This document shows positions 24,463 to 32,251 of a DNA stretch of 44,269 nt, piece by piece. Under the pieces are notes generated by a model, which was given only the letters and a program-made list of their open reading frames with translations, had not been told where the DNA came from and ran no database searches. The stretch covers positions 1 to 44,269 of the forward strand of contig VGRU01000005.1 of the NCBI GenBank assembly GCA_016875255.1. Direction: 5' to 3'. Source of the stretch: Deltaproteobacteria bacterium. Lineage in GTDB: Bacteria; Desulfobacterota; BSN033; UBA1163. How positions within the stretch are numbered: the stretch's first letter is position 1; each line of letters starts with the position of its first letter. Both the position numbers and the translations under genes were made by a program.

Positions 24463-24927
24463 ATGAGACAGGCGATTTTTAAAAGAAGGGGCGTATATTT
24501 TTTGTTTGCACTTCTTCTCTTCAGTCTGGTTTATGCGGGATGTCGATCAACCGTCAGGGAGAGAAGAGAAGAACCGGCGAAAAGGGAAAGCGAGACTGTA
24601 AGTAAATATTACCATTTTGAGGATGTCCGTGTTCCGAGAGAATTAAATTATAAGCAGAGCAAATCTTTTGTCTATGAGACTCCCGGTTTTAAAACAGGGG
24701 TCCTGCTCTTCACCAAATGGAGACTCGATGTGGAGTCCCTGATCGATTTCTTCAACTATCATATGGAGAAGGACAACTGGAAATTAGTGAACAGTTTTAA
24801 GGGGAAGGAATCCATCCTCTTTTTTTCAAAACCCGACAAGACCTGCACGATCAAAATCAGCGATAATTGGTATAGCATGACAGAAATAGAGATCCGGGTT
24901 GGCCCTCTGGGAGAGAAGAAGTTGTGA
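24463..24927 (+). CDS. Putative lipoprotein of unknown function
   Basis: A 154-residue protein with an N-terminal hydrophobic segment ending LVYAGCRST. C27 is a plausible lipidated cysteine, although the -3 residue is Tyr rather than Leu. The mature region is a compact alpha/beta domain (VPRELNYKQSKSFVYETPGF, GVLLFTKWRLDVESLIDFF, KDNWKLVNSFKGKESILFF) of a kind seen in small deltaproteobacterial lipoproteins without a known role. It has a strong AAGGAGGG ribosome site. tilS begins 9 bp after the stop, so the two are probably cotranscribed. Confidence 0.7.
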   Translation: MRQAIFKRRGVYFLFALLLFSLVYAGCRSTVRERREEPAKRESETVSKYYHFEDVRVPRELNYKQSKSFVYETPGFKTGVLLFTKWRLDVESLIDFFNYHMEKDNWKLVNSFKGKESILFFSKPDKTCTIKISDNWYSMTEIEIRVGPLGEKKL

Positions 24928-24936
24928 GAATTTTCC

Positions 24937-26325
24937 ATGCTGTTCGAACAAGTCAGAAGGACCATTGATCACTACCATCTGCTGGAGAGAGGCGACCGGG
25001 TGATCGTGGGTGTTTCAGCCGGGGTTGATTCAATGGTCCTCCTTCATATCTTAAGCGCTCTTCGTCAGGAATTTTCACTTTCGCTCATCATCGCTCACCT
25101 CAACCATGGCTTACGGCCCGTGGAATCGGAAAAAGAAGCCGAACTCGCTCAGAAGGAGTCTATCCGGCATGGCCTCCCTTTGGACTATGAACGGTTCAAT
25201 GTGAAGGAGTTCAAGGAGTCAGGGGGCTTCTCGTTACAGGATGCGGCGCGAAGAGTCCGTTTCCGATTCTTTCATGATCTCCTCAAAAAATATGGCGGAG
25301 GTAAAATCGCCCTGGGACACAATGCCGATGATCAGGCAGAAACCATCCTTTTAAGACTGCTCAGAGGATCCGGCTTAAAAGGCCTTAAAGGGATGCTCCC
25401 CATCCGGCAGGGAAGAATCATCCGGCCCCTTCTTGAAGTCTGGAGAGAAGAGATTGAATGTTTTGCCCGCGAAAACTCCATTTCCTATCTAACCGACTCA
25501 TCCAATTTGAAGGGTGACTATCTCCGAAACCGGCTTCGCCTTAAACTCATCCCACTCATCGAGCAGGATTATCAATCCGGTTTCCGGCGGGCAATCCTCA
25601 AAACCTCCGCCTTTCTCAGGGATGAGAATGACTTTATTGAAAAGGAGGCTGAGAAAGCCTATCGGGAAATCGCACATGAAGAGGGAGGAGAACTCGTTTT
25701 TAAATTCTCAGCGTATCAGTATTTCCATAAAGCCATCCAATGGAGGATTATTCAAAAGGCATTGGAAAGGATGGATGGCGGGGCGACGATGGACGAGGGC
25801 GAATGGTCGGATGTTAATTTGGTCTATAGAAAGCTCAAGCAGCCTCCGGCATGCTTTCTCTTAGAATTATCCCATGGGTTCTGCGTTGAGAAGCGATATG
25901 ATAAGGTTCTGTTGAGGAAGGGAAGGATAAAAACAATCCCGCCTTTTGAAGTGGAACTCCGGATTCCCGGACGAACTTATATCAAAGAGATTGAAAAAGA
26001 AGTAGTGGTGGAGGAGAGAGATTGGGACAGGTCTAAACCGATTGATGAATCCCGGAATGTCGCTCTCCTCGATTATGAACGGATCCATCTTCCGTTGAGG
26101 ATGAGGAATTTCATGCCCGGCGACCGGTTCCAGCCCATGGGAGCAGAAGGAACTCAGAAGTTGAAGGAATTTTTCATCGATCATAAAATCCCCAGATTTG
26201 AGAGGCCGGGCATCCCCCTTCTCATATCTGGGGAGGCGATCGCCTGGATTGTGGGATATCGGATCGATGAACGATTCAAGGTAACTTCAGAAACGAAAAG
26301 AATCTTAAGAGTAGAAATCATTTAA
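24937..26325 (+). CDS. tilS: tRNA(Ile)-lysidine synthase
   Basis: A 462-residue TilS, which uses ATP to attach lysine to C34 of the CAU-anticodon tRNA-Ile so that it reads AUA. The N-terminal PP-loop is VGVSAGVDSMVLLH (residues 25-36; the usual SGGxDS is here S-A-G-V-D-S), followed by AHLNHGLRPVESEKE, KIALGHNADDQAETILLRLLRG and YLTDSSNLKGDYLRNRLR. The C-terminal TilS_C domain (MRNFMPGDRFQPMGAEGTQKL to KVTSETKRIL) recognises the tRNA. Length is normal for the two-domain form. The start follows the lipoprotein gene by 9 bp. Confidence 0.93.
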   Translation: MLFEQVRRTIDHYHLLERGDRVIVGVSAGVDSMVLLHILSALRQEFSLSLIIAHLNHGLRPVESEKEAELAQKESIRHGLPLDYERFNVKEFKESGGFSLQDAARRVRFRFFHDLLKKYGGGKIALGHNADDQAETILLRLLRGSGLKGLKGMLPIRQGRIIRPLLEVWREEIECFARENSISYLTDSSNLKGDYLRNRLRLKLIPLIEQDYQSGFRRAILKTSAFLRDENDFIEKEAEKAYREIAHEEGGELVFKFSAYQYFHKAIQWRIIQKALERMDGGATMDEGEWSDVNLVYRKLKQPPACFLLELSHGFCVEKRYDKVLLRKGRIKTIPPFEVELRIPGRTYIKEIEKEVVVEERDWDRSKPIDESRNVALLDYERIHLPLRMRNFMPGDRFQPMGAEGTQKLKEFFIDHKIPRFERPGIPLLISGEAIAWIVGYRIDERFKVTSETKRILRVEII

Positions 26326-26420
26326 GGAATGAGCCCTTGATAACCCCCACCTCCTTATCGTTATCCTTCTCGTAAGAAGATTTTAAAAAGAATCTTTTTC
26401 AAAAAATTCCCGGCATCCTC

Positions 26421-26449
26421 TTGACAATGTGAGATTGGATAAGTTAGTA
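26421..26449 (+). promoter_or_regulatory. Promoter of the first Rrf2 gene
   Basis: TTGACA at 26421-26426 with TTAGTA at 26444-26449, spacer 17 bp. The -35 is perfect and the -10 is weak, as expected of a regulated promoter. The AT-rich 39 bp between it and the start codon could hold an Rrf2 operator, but no clear palindrome is visible. Confidence 0.5.
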
Positions 26450-26488
26450 AAAATTAATTCCTATAGATAAAGTATGAATTTATAACCT

Positions 26489-26932
26489 ATGAGAATTTCA
26501 ACTAAAATTAGATATGGAGCTAGGGCGATGCTTGAGCTTGCCTCCCGTTACGGGGAAGGGCCGGTTGATTTAAAAGAGATCGCAAAAAAAGAAGATATCT
26601 CTTTGAAGTATCTCGAGCAGGTGATCATTCCGCTCAGGACAGCCGGTCTTGTGAAATCGATCCGTGGCTCAAAGGGAGGATATTCTTTGGCCAGACCACC
26701 CTCGGAGATCTGTCTCAATGATCTGGTGGAAGTTCTGGATGGCCCCATTGATTTGATCGAATGCTTGAAAGATCCGAAAGGCTGCAGTAAAGCCCCTTTT
26801 TGTGTGACCCGGGATATCTGGAAGGAAGCTTCTGATGCGATCAATAAGATATTCCGTTCCGTCACCTTTGAGGAGATGGTGAATCGAAAGAGGGAGAAAG
26901 AGGGGAAAGCCTCAGCGATGTACCAGATATAG
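26489..26932 (+). CDS. Rrf2-family Fe-S transcription regulator (sulfur module 1)
   Basis: A 147-residue winged-helix regulator. The N-terminus (MRISTKIRYGARAMLELASR) and the wing (SIRGSKGGYSLARPPSEI) are typical of Rrf2. Three cysteines with IscR-like spacing, C92, C99 and C105 (IECLKDPKGCSKAPFC), could ligate a 2Fe-2S cluster. It is therefore IscR/RsrR-like rather than a CymR type, which lacks the cysteines. It sits directly ahead of cysK, DUF39 and the thiolation genes, so it probably senses Fe-S or cysteine status and controls them, itself included. The ribosome site is weak. Confidence 0.85.
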   Translation: MRISTKIRYGARAMLELASRYGEGPVDLKEIAKKEDISLKYLEQVIIPLRTAGLVKSIRGSKGGYSLARPPSEICLNDLVEVLDGPIDLIECLKDPKGCSKAPFCVTRDIWKEASDAINKIFRSVTFEEMVNRKREKEGKASAMYQI

Positions 26933-26966
26933 ATTCTAAGTTCGAAGCTCGAATTGGATCCTGATA

Positions 26967-27024
26967 GGGAATCGGGTGACCAGGAAATCAGGTAGCAGGG
27001 TACCAGGATATTAGAATATCAGGA
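26967..27024. repeat. ATCAGG-word repeat (second copy)
   Basis: TAGGGAATCGGGTGACCAGG, then AAATCAGGTAGCAGGGTACC, then AGGATATTAGAATATCAGG. This is a plus-strand copy of the complement of roughly 21090-21150, with scattered differences. It lies between the Rrf2 gene and cysK. Confidence 0.75.
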
Positions 27025-27056
27025 AAAAAGAAGATAAGATTTCTTGGAGTGACGTT

Positions 27057-27989
27057 ATGACTAAGATAGCAAAATCCATTTGCGAATTGGTGGGTCGCAC
27101 CCCTCTGTTGAGATTGAACCGGATGGCTGAAGGATGCCAGGGAGAAGTGGTTGCTAAACTGGAGTCGTTCAATCCATGCGGCAGCATCAAGGACCGTATC
27201 GGTGTGTCGATGATTGATGCGGCAGAGAGAGCCGGACTCATCCGGAAGGATACGATCATTTTAGAGCCCACCAGCGGGAATACGGGCATTGCTCTTGCCT
27301 TTGTCTGCGCCTCAAGAGGATATCCATTGGTTTTGACGATGCCAGACTCGATGTCAGAAGAAAGGGTCCGTCTCCTCAAGATGTTCGGAGCTGAGGTCAT
27401 CCTGACCTCCGGCAATGAGGGAATGACCGGAGCGGTGAAGAAGGCAGAGGAGATGGTGCGGACAGATCCCCGATATTTTATTCCCCAACAATTCAGGAAT
27501 CCTGCTAATCCGGAGATCCATAAGAAGACCACCGCCCTTGAGATATGGGAAGATACGGATGGAAAGGTCGAGATTCTTGTGGCAGGCGTTGGAACAGGCG
27601 GCACCATCACCGGCATTTCGGAAGTCATTAAAAAGAAGAAACCGGAATTGAAAAGCATTGCAGTCGAGCCGGGAAACTCTCCAGTGCTTTCTGGAGGAAA
27701 GCCTGGACCACACAAGATACAGGGGATAGGGGCGGGTTTTATCCCGGAAGTCTTCCGGATGGATTTGGTTGATGAGGTCATCAGGGTATCGAATGAGAAC
27801 GCAGTCCTATTCACCAAAAGATTGGCCCAGGAAGAAGGTTTGCTTGCCGGGATTTCATCCGGCGCCGCGGCCTGGGCGGCGATAGAGGTGGCGAAAAGGA
27901 AGGAAAACAGGGGAAAGATGATCGTTGTCATCCTTCCTGATACCGGCGAGCGGTATCTCAGCGCCGGTCTGTTGAATGAACTGAAATAA
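27057..27989 (+). CDS. cysK: Cysteine synthase (O-acetylserine sulfhydrylase)
   Basis: A 310-residue PLP enzyme that makes cysteine from O-acetylserine and sulfide. The PLP lysine is K45 ([11 protein letters not shown]), the phosphate and substrate loops are [13 protein letters not shown] and [10 protein letters not shown], and the C-terminal PDTGERYLS is characteristic. Length and motifs fit CysK rather than cystathionine beta-synthase, since there is no CBS domain. It is the first enzyme gene after the Rrf2 regulator and precedes the homocysteine genes, so the module covers both cysteine and homocysteine formation from sulfide. A repeat begins 6 bp after its stop. Confidence 0.95.
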   Translation: MTKIAKSICELVGRTPLLRLNRMAEGCQGEVVAKLESFNPCGSIKDRIGVSMIDAAERAGLIRKDTIILEPTSGNTGIALAFVCASRGYPLVLTMPDSMSEERVRLLKMFGAEVILTSGNEGMTGAVKKAEEMVRTDPRYFIPQQFRNPANPEIHKKTTALEIWEDTDGKVEILVAGVGTGGTITGISEVIKKKKPELKSIAVEPGNSPVLSGGKPGPHKIQGIGAGFIPEVFRMDLVDEVIRVSNENAVLFTKRLAQEEGLLAGISSGAAAWAAIEVAKRKENRGKMIVVILPDTGERYLSAGLLNELK

Positions 27990-27994
27990 GTTAT

Positions 27995-28082
27995 TAATAC
28001 AGACGCATTAAATATTTTGTAGGGCAACCCTTTAGGGTTGCTTAAAGCAAGGCTTAAGCCTTGCCCTACAAGTTAAATTATT
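27995..28082. repeat. Palindromic dispersed repeat, copy B (88 bp)
   Basis: Uninterrupted copy of the repeat at 15698-15785, same orientation, starting 6 bp after the cysK stop. The flank after it (CGCGATTGCATT) resembles the sequence right of the IS200 element near copy A (GCGCTTGCATT), suggesting that the full repeat is about 105 bp and that copy A was split by the element. Confidence 0.85.
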
Positions 28083-28095
28083 AATCGCGATTGCA

Positions 28096-28262
28096 TTCGT
28101 TCGGAGTTCGTAGTTCGGAGTGAAACCCCAAAAGGCATCAATCTCCGAACTCCGAACTGAATTACTCCGAACTGACCGGAGGTAAGATATGTTATGGATC
28201 ATGTGTCACCCCGTGAGGGGAACCTAAGAAAAAAACAATGAACGATGAACAATGAACAATAA
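28096..28262. repeat. Word-repeat spacer (TCGGAGTTCG and AATGAAC arrays)
   Basis: Two low-complexity blocks: TTCGGAGTTCGTAGTTCGGAG with its complement CTCCGAACTCCGAACTG (28099-28172), which can form a hairpin, and AACAATGAACGATGAACAAT (about 28235-28262). No gene. The DUF39 ribosome site (CGGAGGG) follows. Confidence 0.65.
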
Positions 28263-28287
28263 ACTTTGAATAACGGAGGGATTACAG

Positions 28288-29502
28288 ATGGCGAAGACCA
28301 TTGAAGAGATAAATGAGAAGATCAGGAGAGGAAAGGCGGTTGTTCTGACGGCTGAGGAGATCATCGATTACGCCGCTGAAAAGGGAGTCAAGAAGGCGGC
28401 GCAGGAAGTGGATGTTGTCACCACAGGGACATTCGGCCCGATGTGTTCCTCAGGGGCTTATTTCAACGTGGGGCATTCGAAACCGAGGATTAAACTGGGA
28501 GGGGGGAAGACCTACCTCAACGATATTCCGGTTTATACGGGTCTGGCCGCCGTTGATTTTTTCCTGGGAGCGACAGCCATGCCTGAAGATGACCCCAGAA
28601 ATAAGATCTACCCGGGAAAGTTTTCTTACGGCGGGGCCCATGTCATTGAAGAGTTGGTCGCCGGAAAAGATGTCCGGCTCACTGCAACCGCTTATGGAAC
28701 GGATTGTTATCCGAGAAAATCGCTGGAAACCTACATCTCTCTAAAAGAGATGAATGAGGCTGTGTTGTTCGATGTGAGGAATGCCTATCAGAATTATAAC
28801 GTCGCTGTGAACCTCTCAGACCGGGTGATCTATACTTATATGGGAGTGCTCCAGCCTAAATTGGCAAATGCCAATTACTGCAATGCAGGCCAGCTAAGTC
28901 CTCTTCTCAATGACCCCTATTACAAAACGATCGGTATCGGCACCCGGATCTTTCTTGGGGGAGGGGTCGGATATGTCGTCGGAAGCGGCACGCAGCATAA
29001 TCCCAATGTGGCAAGGACGGAAAAAGGGGTTCCCAAGATGACTTCGGGAACACTTTCCGTGAAAGGAGACCTCAAGATGATGAGCCCGAAATGGCTCAGA
29101 GGAACTTCTTACACTGGCTACGGCGTTACGCTCACCGTGGGGATCGGGGTTCCGATTCCGATCCTGGATGAAGAGATCTTGAAATTTACGATGATTAAAG
29201 ATGAGGAGATCTTGGCTCAGGTGGTGGATTACAGCGATGCCTATCCCCAATTCATCCCGGGAAGTTTGGGAGAGGTCAACTACAAACAACTGAAGAGCGG
29301 AAAGATAACCGTTCAGGGCAAGGACGTCCCCACTTCCGGGCTTTCCAGCTACGTTAAGGCCGGAGAGATTGCCCGGATCCTGAAAGAGTGGATCGAGGCA
29401 GGAAAGTTCTTCCTGACCCAGCCGGTCGAACTCCTCCCTTCGGTCGATTCAGGGATTGCCTTCAAGTCCTTAAAAGAGAGACCTATCAAAAAACATCATT
29501 GA
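28288..29502 (+). CDS. DUF39 homocysteine biosynthesis protein (aspartate-semialdehyde sulfurtransferase)
   Basis: A 404-residue DUF39 protein. In methanogens this family, with a NIL-ferredoxin partner, converts aspartate semialdehyde and sulfide into homocysteine, bypassing O-acylhomoserine. Conserved segments are DVVTTGTFGPMCSSGAYFN (C53), TATAYGTDCYPRK (C140), NANYCNAGQLSPLLNDPYY, and IFLGGGVGYVVGSGTQHNP, a glycine-rich loop. C53 and C140 are the likely sulfur-handling cysteines. It starts with a CGGAGGG ribosome site, and its partner follows at 29779. The repeat-rich spacers on both sides suggest that the genes may have separate transcripts. Confidence 0.88.
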   Translation: MAKTIEEINEKIRRGKAVVLTAEEIIDYAAEKGVKKAAQEVDVVTTGTFGPMCSSGAYFNVGHSKPRIKLGGGKTYLNDIPVYTGLAAVDFFLGATAMPEDDPRNKIYPGKFSYGGAHVIEELVAGKDVRLTATAYGTDCYPRKSLETYISLKEMNEAVLFDVRNAYQNYNVAVNLSDRVIYTYMGVLQPKLANANYCNAGQLSPLLNDPYYKTIGIGTRIFLGGGVGYVVGSGTQHNPNVARTEKGVPKMTSGTLSVKGDLKMMSPKWLRGTSYTGYGVTLTVGIGVPIPILDEEILKFTMIKDEEILAQVVDYSDAYPQFIPGSLGEVNYKQLKSGKITVQGKDVPTSGLSSYVKAGEIARILKEWIEAGKFFLTQPVELLPSVDSGIAFKSLKERPIKKHH

Positions 29503-29618
29503 AAATTGCAAATTGTAAATTTTCTCAGGAGTTCTCATTTTGAATTTTGCATTGCTGTATCACTTTAGCATTTTGAAAAAAAGAGTTTTACGAGTTAATT
29601 GACCAAAAGATTCATTAT

Positions 29619-29700
29619 AAAATCCCCCTTAATCCCCCTTTTCCAAAGGGGGAAACCCTTATCGCCTCCCTTTGGCAAAGGGAGGTCGGGAGGGATTTTA
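29619..29700. repeat. C/G-run palindromic repeat
   Basis: AATCCCCCTTAATCCCCCTT is followed by TTCCAAAGGGGGAAA and then CTCCCTTTGGCAAAGGGAGG. The ends AAAATCCC/GGGATTTT are inverted. This type of dispersed intergenic hairpin is found in many bacterial genomes; a related one is at 30197-30243. Confidence 0.75.
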
Positions 29701-29778
29701 CAAAGATTTTCAAACCGCTAAAGTGTTACGAATTGTTAAATTTACACTTTGCATTGTTTTTTTAGAGAGGAGGTCGCC

Positions 29779-30186
29779 ATGCAGAAGAAACGCGTTGTTT
29801 TTAATTATCCATCCCATCTTGTGGATCAACCTGTGATCTCAAAATTGGTGAAGGATTATGATCTTACGGTAAATATTTTAAGGGCACGAATTACCCCCAA
29901 GGAAGAAGGAAGGCTGGTTCTTGAAATGGAGGGGAAAAGGTCGGCTCTTGAGGCCGGGCTCAACTATATGAAAGAGATTGGAGTTGATGTCCAGCCATTA
30001 GCCCAGGATGTAAAATGGTACGAGGATCGTTGCACCCATTGTACGGCTTGCATTTCCGTCTGTCACCCGAAGGCATTGGATGTCGATCGGAAGACGATGG
30101 AGGTTTCCTTTAAACGTGATAAGTGTATTGCGTGTGAACTCTGTATTCCTGTCTGTCCCTATCAGGCCATGGAGATTTTGTTTTAA
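29779..30186 (+). CDS. NIL-domain 2[4Fe-4S] ferredoxin, partner of DUF39
   Basis: A 135-residue fusion of an N-terminal NIL domain (about 1-75: VVFNYPSHLVDQPVISKLVK to NYMKEIGVDVQPL) and a C-terminal two-cluster ferredoxin with CTHCTACISVCHP and CIACELCIPVCP. In methanogens this protein works with DUF39 in homocysteine synthesis, probably carrying electrons or sulfur. The ATG at 29779 has AGGAGGT 6 bp upstream; the longer reading from 29749 is unlikely. The NIL domain also occurs fused to a MoaD-like domain in the second sulfur module (42737-43252), linking the two modules. Confidence 0.9.
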   Translation: MQKKRVVFNYPSHLVDQPVISKLVKDYDLTVNILRARITPKEEGRLVLEMEGKRSALEAGLNYMKEIGVDVQPLAQDVKWYEDRCTHCTACISVCHPKALDVDRKTMEVSFKRDKCIACELCIPVCPYQAMEILF

Positions 30187-30196
30187 AAGTAAGGAT

Positions 30197-30243
30197 AACC
30201 CCCCTTTACCCCCCTTTCGCAAAGGGGGGGATGGGGGGATTTG
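30197..30243. repeat. C/G-run hairpin between NIL-ferredoxin and mnmA
   Basis: CCCCCCTTT-CGC-AAAGGGGGG stem with a short loop, flanked by a second run pair (AACCCCCC and GGGGGGATT). Same family as 29619-29700. It may also weaken read-through, although no T-tract follows. Confidence 0.7.
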
Positions 30244-30271
30244 GTTTTGGGCATACAAAGCGAGGAGTTTT

Positions 30272-31354
30272 TTGAAGAAAAGAGTGGTGGTGGCGATGAG
30301 CGGCGGAGTCGATTCGAGCACGGCGGCCTGGCTTCTCAAGGAGAAGGGCTACGAAGTGATCGGGGCGACGATGTGCATCGGGACGCCGGACCGAAACGAA
30401 ACAGGATCAAACCGGTGTTGCGGCTTTTCGGATATGGAGGATGCGAGGCGTGTTGCACTCCAACTGGGCATCCCCTTTTATGTCTTTCAGTTCAAAGAGG
30501 AGTTTGAAAGAGAGGTCATCGACTATTTCTGCGAGGAATACCAGAAGGGAAGAACCCCCAATCCCTGTATCCTCTGCAATGAAAAGTTGAAGTTCGGATC
30601 GTTTTTGAAGAGGGCGATGGACATGGGGGCCGATTATGTGGCCACGGGTCATTATGCACGGCTCGAAGTTGATGAGGAAAACGGCCAGTATCTTTTGAAA
30701 AAAGGGACCGATCGGAGAAAAGACCAGTCCTATGTCCTATTCTCCCTCCGGCAGGATCAACTCCGACATACCCTTTTCCCACTCGGAGAGCTTCAGAAGG
30801 AAGAAGTGAGAAAGATGGCATTTGAGACAGGCCTTCGCGTCCACGACAAACCTGAGAGTCAGGAGGTCTGTTTTATTCCCGAGACCTCTTATCACTCTTT
30901 TTTGTCCGAGAGGCTAAAAGAGACGATCACAGCCGGTCCCATCCTTGACAGGGAGGGAAATGTCCTCGGAAGGCATAAAGGGATCCCGTTCTACACGATC
31001 GGACAGAGAAGAGGGCTCCGTCTTGCAAAGGGAAGGCCTCTCTATGTGATCGGAATAGACAGGGAGAAGAATGCCATCCTTGTGGGAGAGGAGGGGGAAG
31101 TCTACGGAAATAGTTTTATTGCTCATTCCCTCAACTGGATTCGACCTCAGGATACGGCCTTCCCAATTTCTTGCAAGGTGAAGATACGGTACAACCACCC
31201 GGGTGCAGAGGCCGTCCTCTCTTCTACAGGAGAGAATGCAGTGGAAGTGAATCTCAAGATTCCACAGAAGGCCATCACTCCCGGACAGGCCGCTGTGTTT
31301 TATGAAGGAGATACTGTCCTCGGAGGAGGGTGGATCAAAGAAGTAATCAATTAA
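30272..31354 (+). CDS. mnmA: tRNA 2-thiouridylase MnmA
   Basis: A 360-residue enzyme that thiolates U34 of Lys, Glu and Gln tRNAs. The PP-loop is VVAMSGGVDSSTAAWLL (residues 6-22), and the catalytic cysteines are C99 (RTPNPCILCN) and C200 (DKPESQEVCF), matching positions 102 and 199 of E. coli MnmA. The TTG at 30272 is chosen because CGAGGAG lies at 30261-30267; longer readings run into the hairpin repeat. It needs sulfur from a cysteine desulfurase or another persulfide donor, consistent with its place in a sulfur module. Confidence 0.95.
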   Translation: MKKRVVVAMSGGVDSSTAAWLLKEKGYEVIGATMCIGTPDRNETGSNRCCGFSDMEDARRVALQLGIPFYVFQFKEEFEREVIDYFCEEYQKGRTPNPCILCNEKLKFGSFLKRAMDMGADYVATGHYARLEVDEENGQYLLKKGTDRRKDQSYVLFSLRQDQLRHTLFPLGELQKEEVRKMAFETGLRVHDKPESQEVCFIPETSYHSFLSERLKETITAGPILDREGNVLGRHKGIPFYTIGQRRGLRLAKGRPLYVIGIDREKNAILVGEEGEVYGNSFIAHSLNWIRPQDTAFPISCKVKIRYNHPGAEAVLSSTGENAVEVNLKIPQKAITPGQAAVFYEGDTVLGGGWIKEVIN

Positions 31355-31438
31355 CAATGAACATTTGTCAATTAGCAATTAGCAATGGAAGATAGAACAA
31401 AAGAGGTTCGGAGTTCGGCCTCCGGCTCGGAGAGAGTG

Positions 31439-32251
31439 ATGATCTCGGAGTTAAAGAACAAAATTGAAAAACTAAAAGAAATCTTCCAATCCATGGGGAA
31501 AGTGGTGGTGGCTTTTTCCGGGGGGGTGGATAGCACCTTTCTCCTGAAAATAGCCAGAGATACCCTTGGCGCAGAAAATGTCCTTGCGGTGACCGCACTC
31601 TCTCCTCTCTATCCCGAGAGGGAGTTGAGAGGAGCCAAGAAGATGGCTGAAGAGATGGGAGTGAAGCATCTCTTGATCGAGTCGAATGAGTTGGAAATCG
31701 AGGGGTTCTCAAAGAACCCGCCTGATCGTTGTTACTTCTGCAAAAGGGAGCTCTTCGGAGAGCTGAAAAAACTGGCTGACCGGGAGAGCGCCTCTCTTGT
31801 TGTGGAAGGCTCCACAATGGATGATGAGCAAGATTACAGGCCCGGCAAGAAAGCAGTCAGAGAACTTGGAATACGAAGCCCTCTTATTGAGGCATCCTTC
31901 ACAAAAGCCGATGTGAGGGAAGCTTCGAAGACGCTAGGGCTTCCGACCTGGAATAAGCCGTCGTTCGCCTGCCTTGCCTCTCGCTTTCCCTACCGGGAGG
32001 AGATTACAGAAGACGGGTTGAGGATGGTCGATGAGGCAGAGGGGTTTTTGATCGGATTGGGGTTTAAACAGGTCCGGGTCCGTCACTATAAAGACCTTGC
32101 GAGGATCGAGATCTATAAGGAAGAGATCGAAAGGTTACTGGACGGCACAATCAGAGAGAAAGTGGTCGAACACCTGAAGAAGATCGGTTACCAGTACATC
32201 ACCCTGGACCTTCAGGGATTCCGTTCGGGTTCAATGAATGAGGTTTTGTGA
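31439..32251 (+). CDS. larE: LarE, ATP-dependent sulfur transferase for the nickel-pincer cofactor
   Basis: A 270-residue PP-loop protein: VVVAFSGGVDSTFLLKIAR (residues 21-39), DRCYFCKREL and KPSFACLASRFPYREEIT. LarE converts the carboxylates of the LarB product to thiocarboxylates, using either its own cysteine sulfur or a Fe-S cluster. C178 (FACLASR) is at the sacrificial cysteine position, and an additional C98/C101 pair is present. The ATG at 31439 is preferred over 31385, which lies in low-complexity word-repeat DNA (GTTCGGAGTTCGGCCTCCGG). The stop overlaps the next start (TGATG). larC is at 22487. Confidence 0.9.
   Translation: MISELKNKIEKLKEIFQSMGKVVVAFSGGVDSTFLLKIARDTLGAENVLAVTALSPLYPERELRGAKKMAEEMGVKHLLIESNELEIEGFSKNPPDRCYFCKRELFGELKKLADRESASLVVEGSTMDDEQDYRPGKKAVRELGIRSPLIEASFTKADVREASKTLGLPTWNKPSFACLASRFPYREEITEDGLRMVDEAEGFLIGLGFKQVRVRHYKDLARIEIYKEEIERLLDGTIREKVVEHLKKIGYQYITLDLQGFRSGSMNEVL

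Noticed and set aside
27011..28027. A 338-codon open frame antisense to cysK
   Set aside because: It lies entirely opposite a clear cysK, its translation is rich in Ser and Pro with no recognisable motif, and it includes repeat DNA.
15698..28082. CRISPR-like array
   Set aside because: The dispersed repeats are far apart, palindromic and not regularly spaced, and no cas gene is present.
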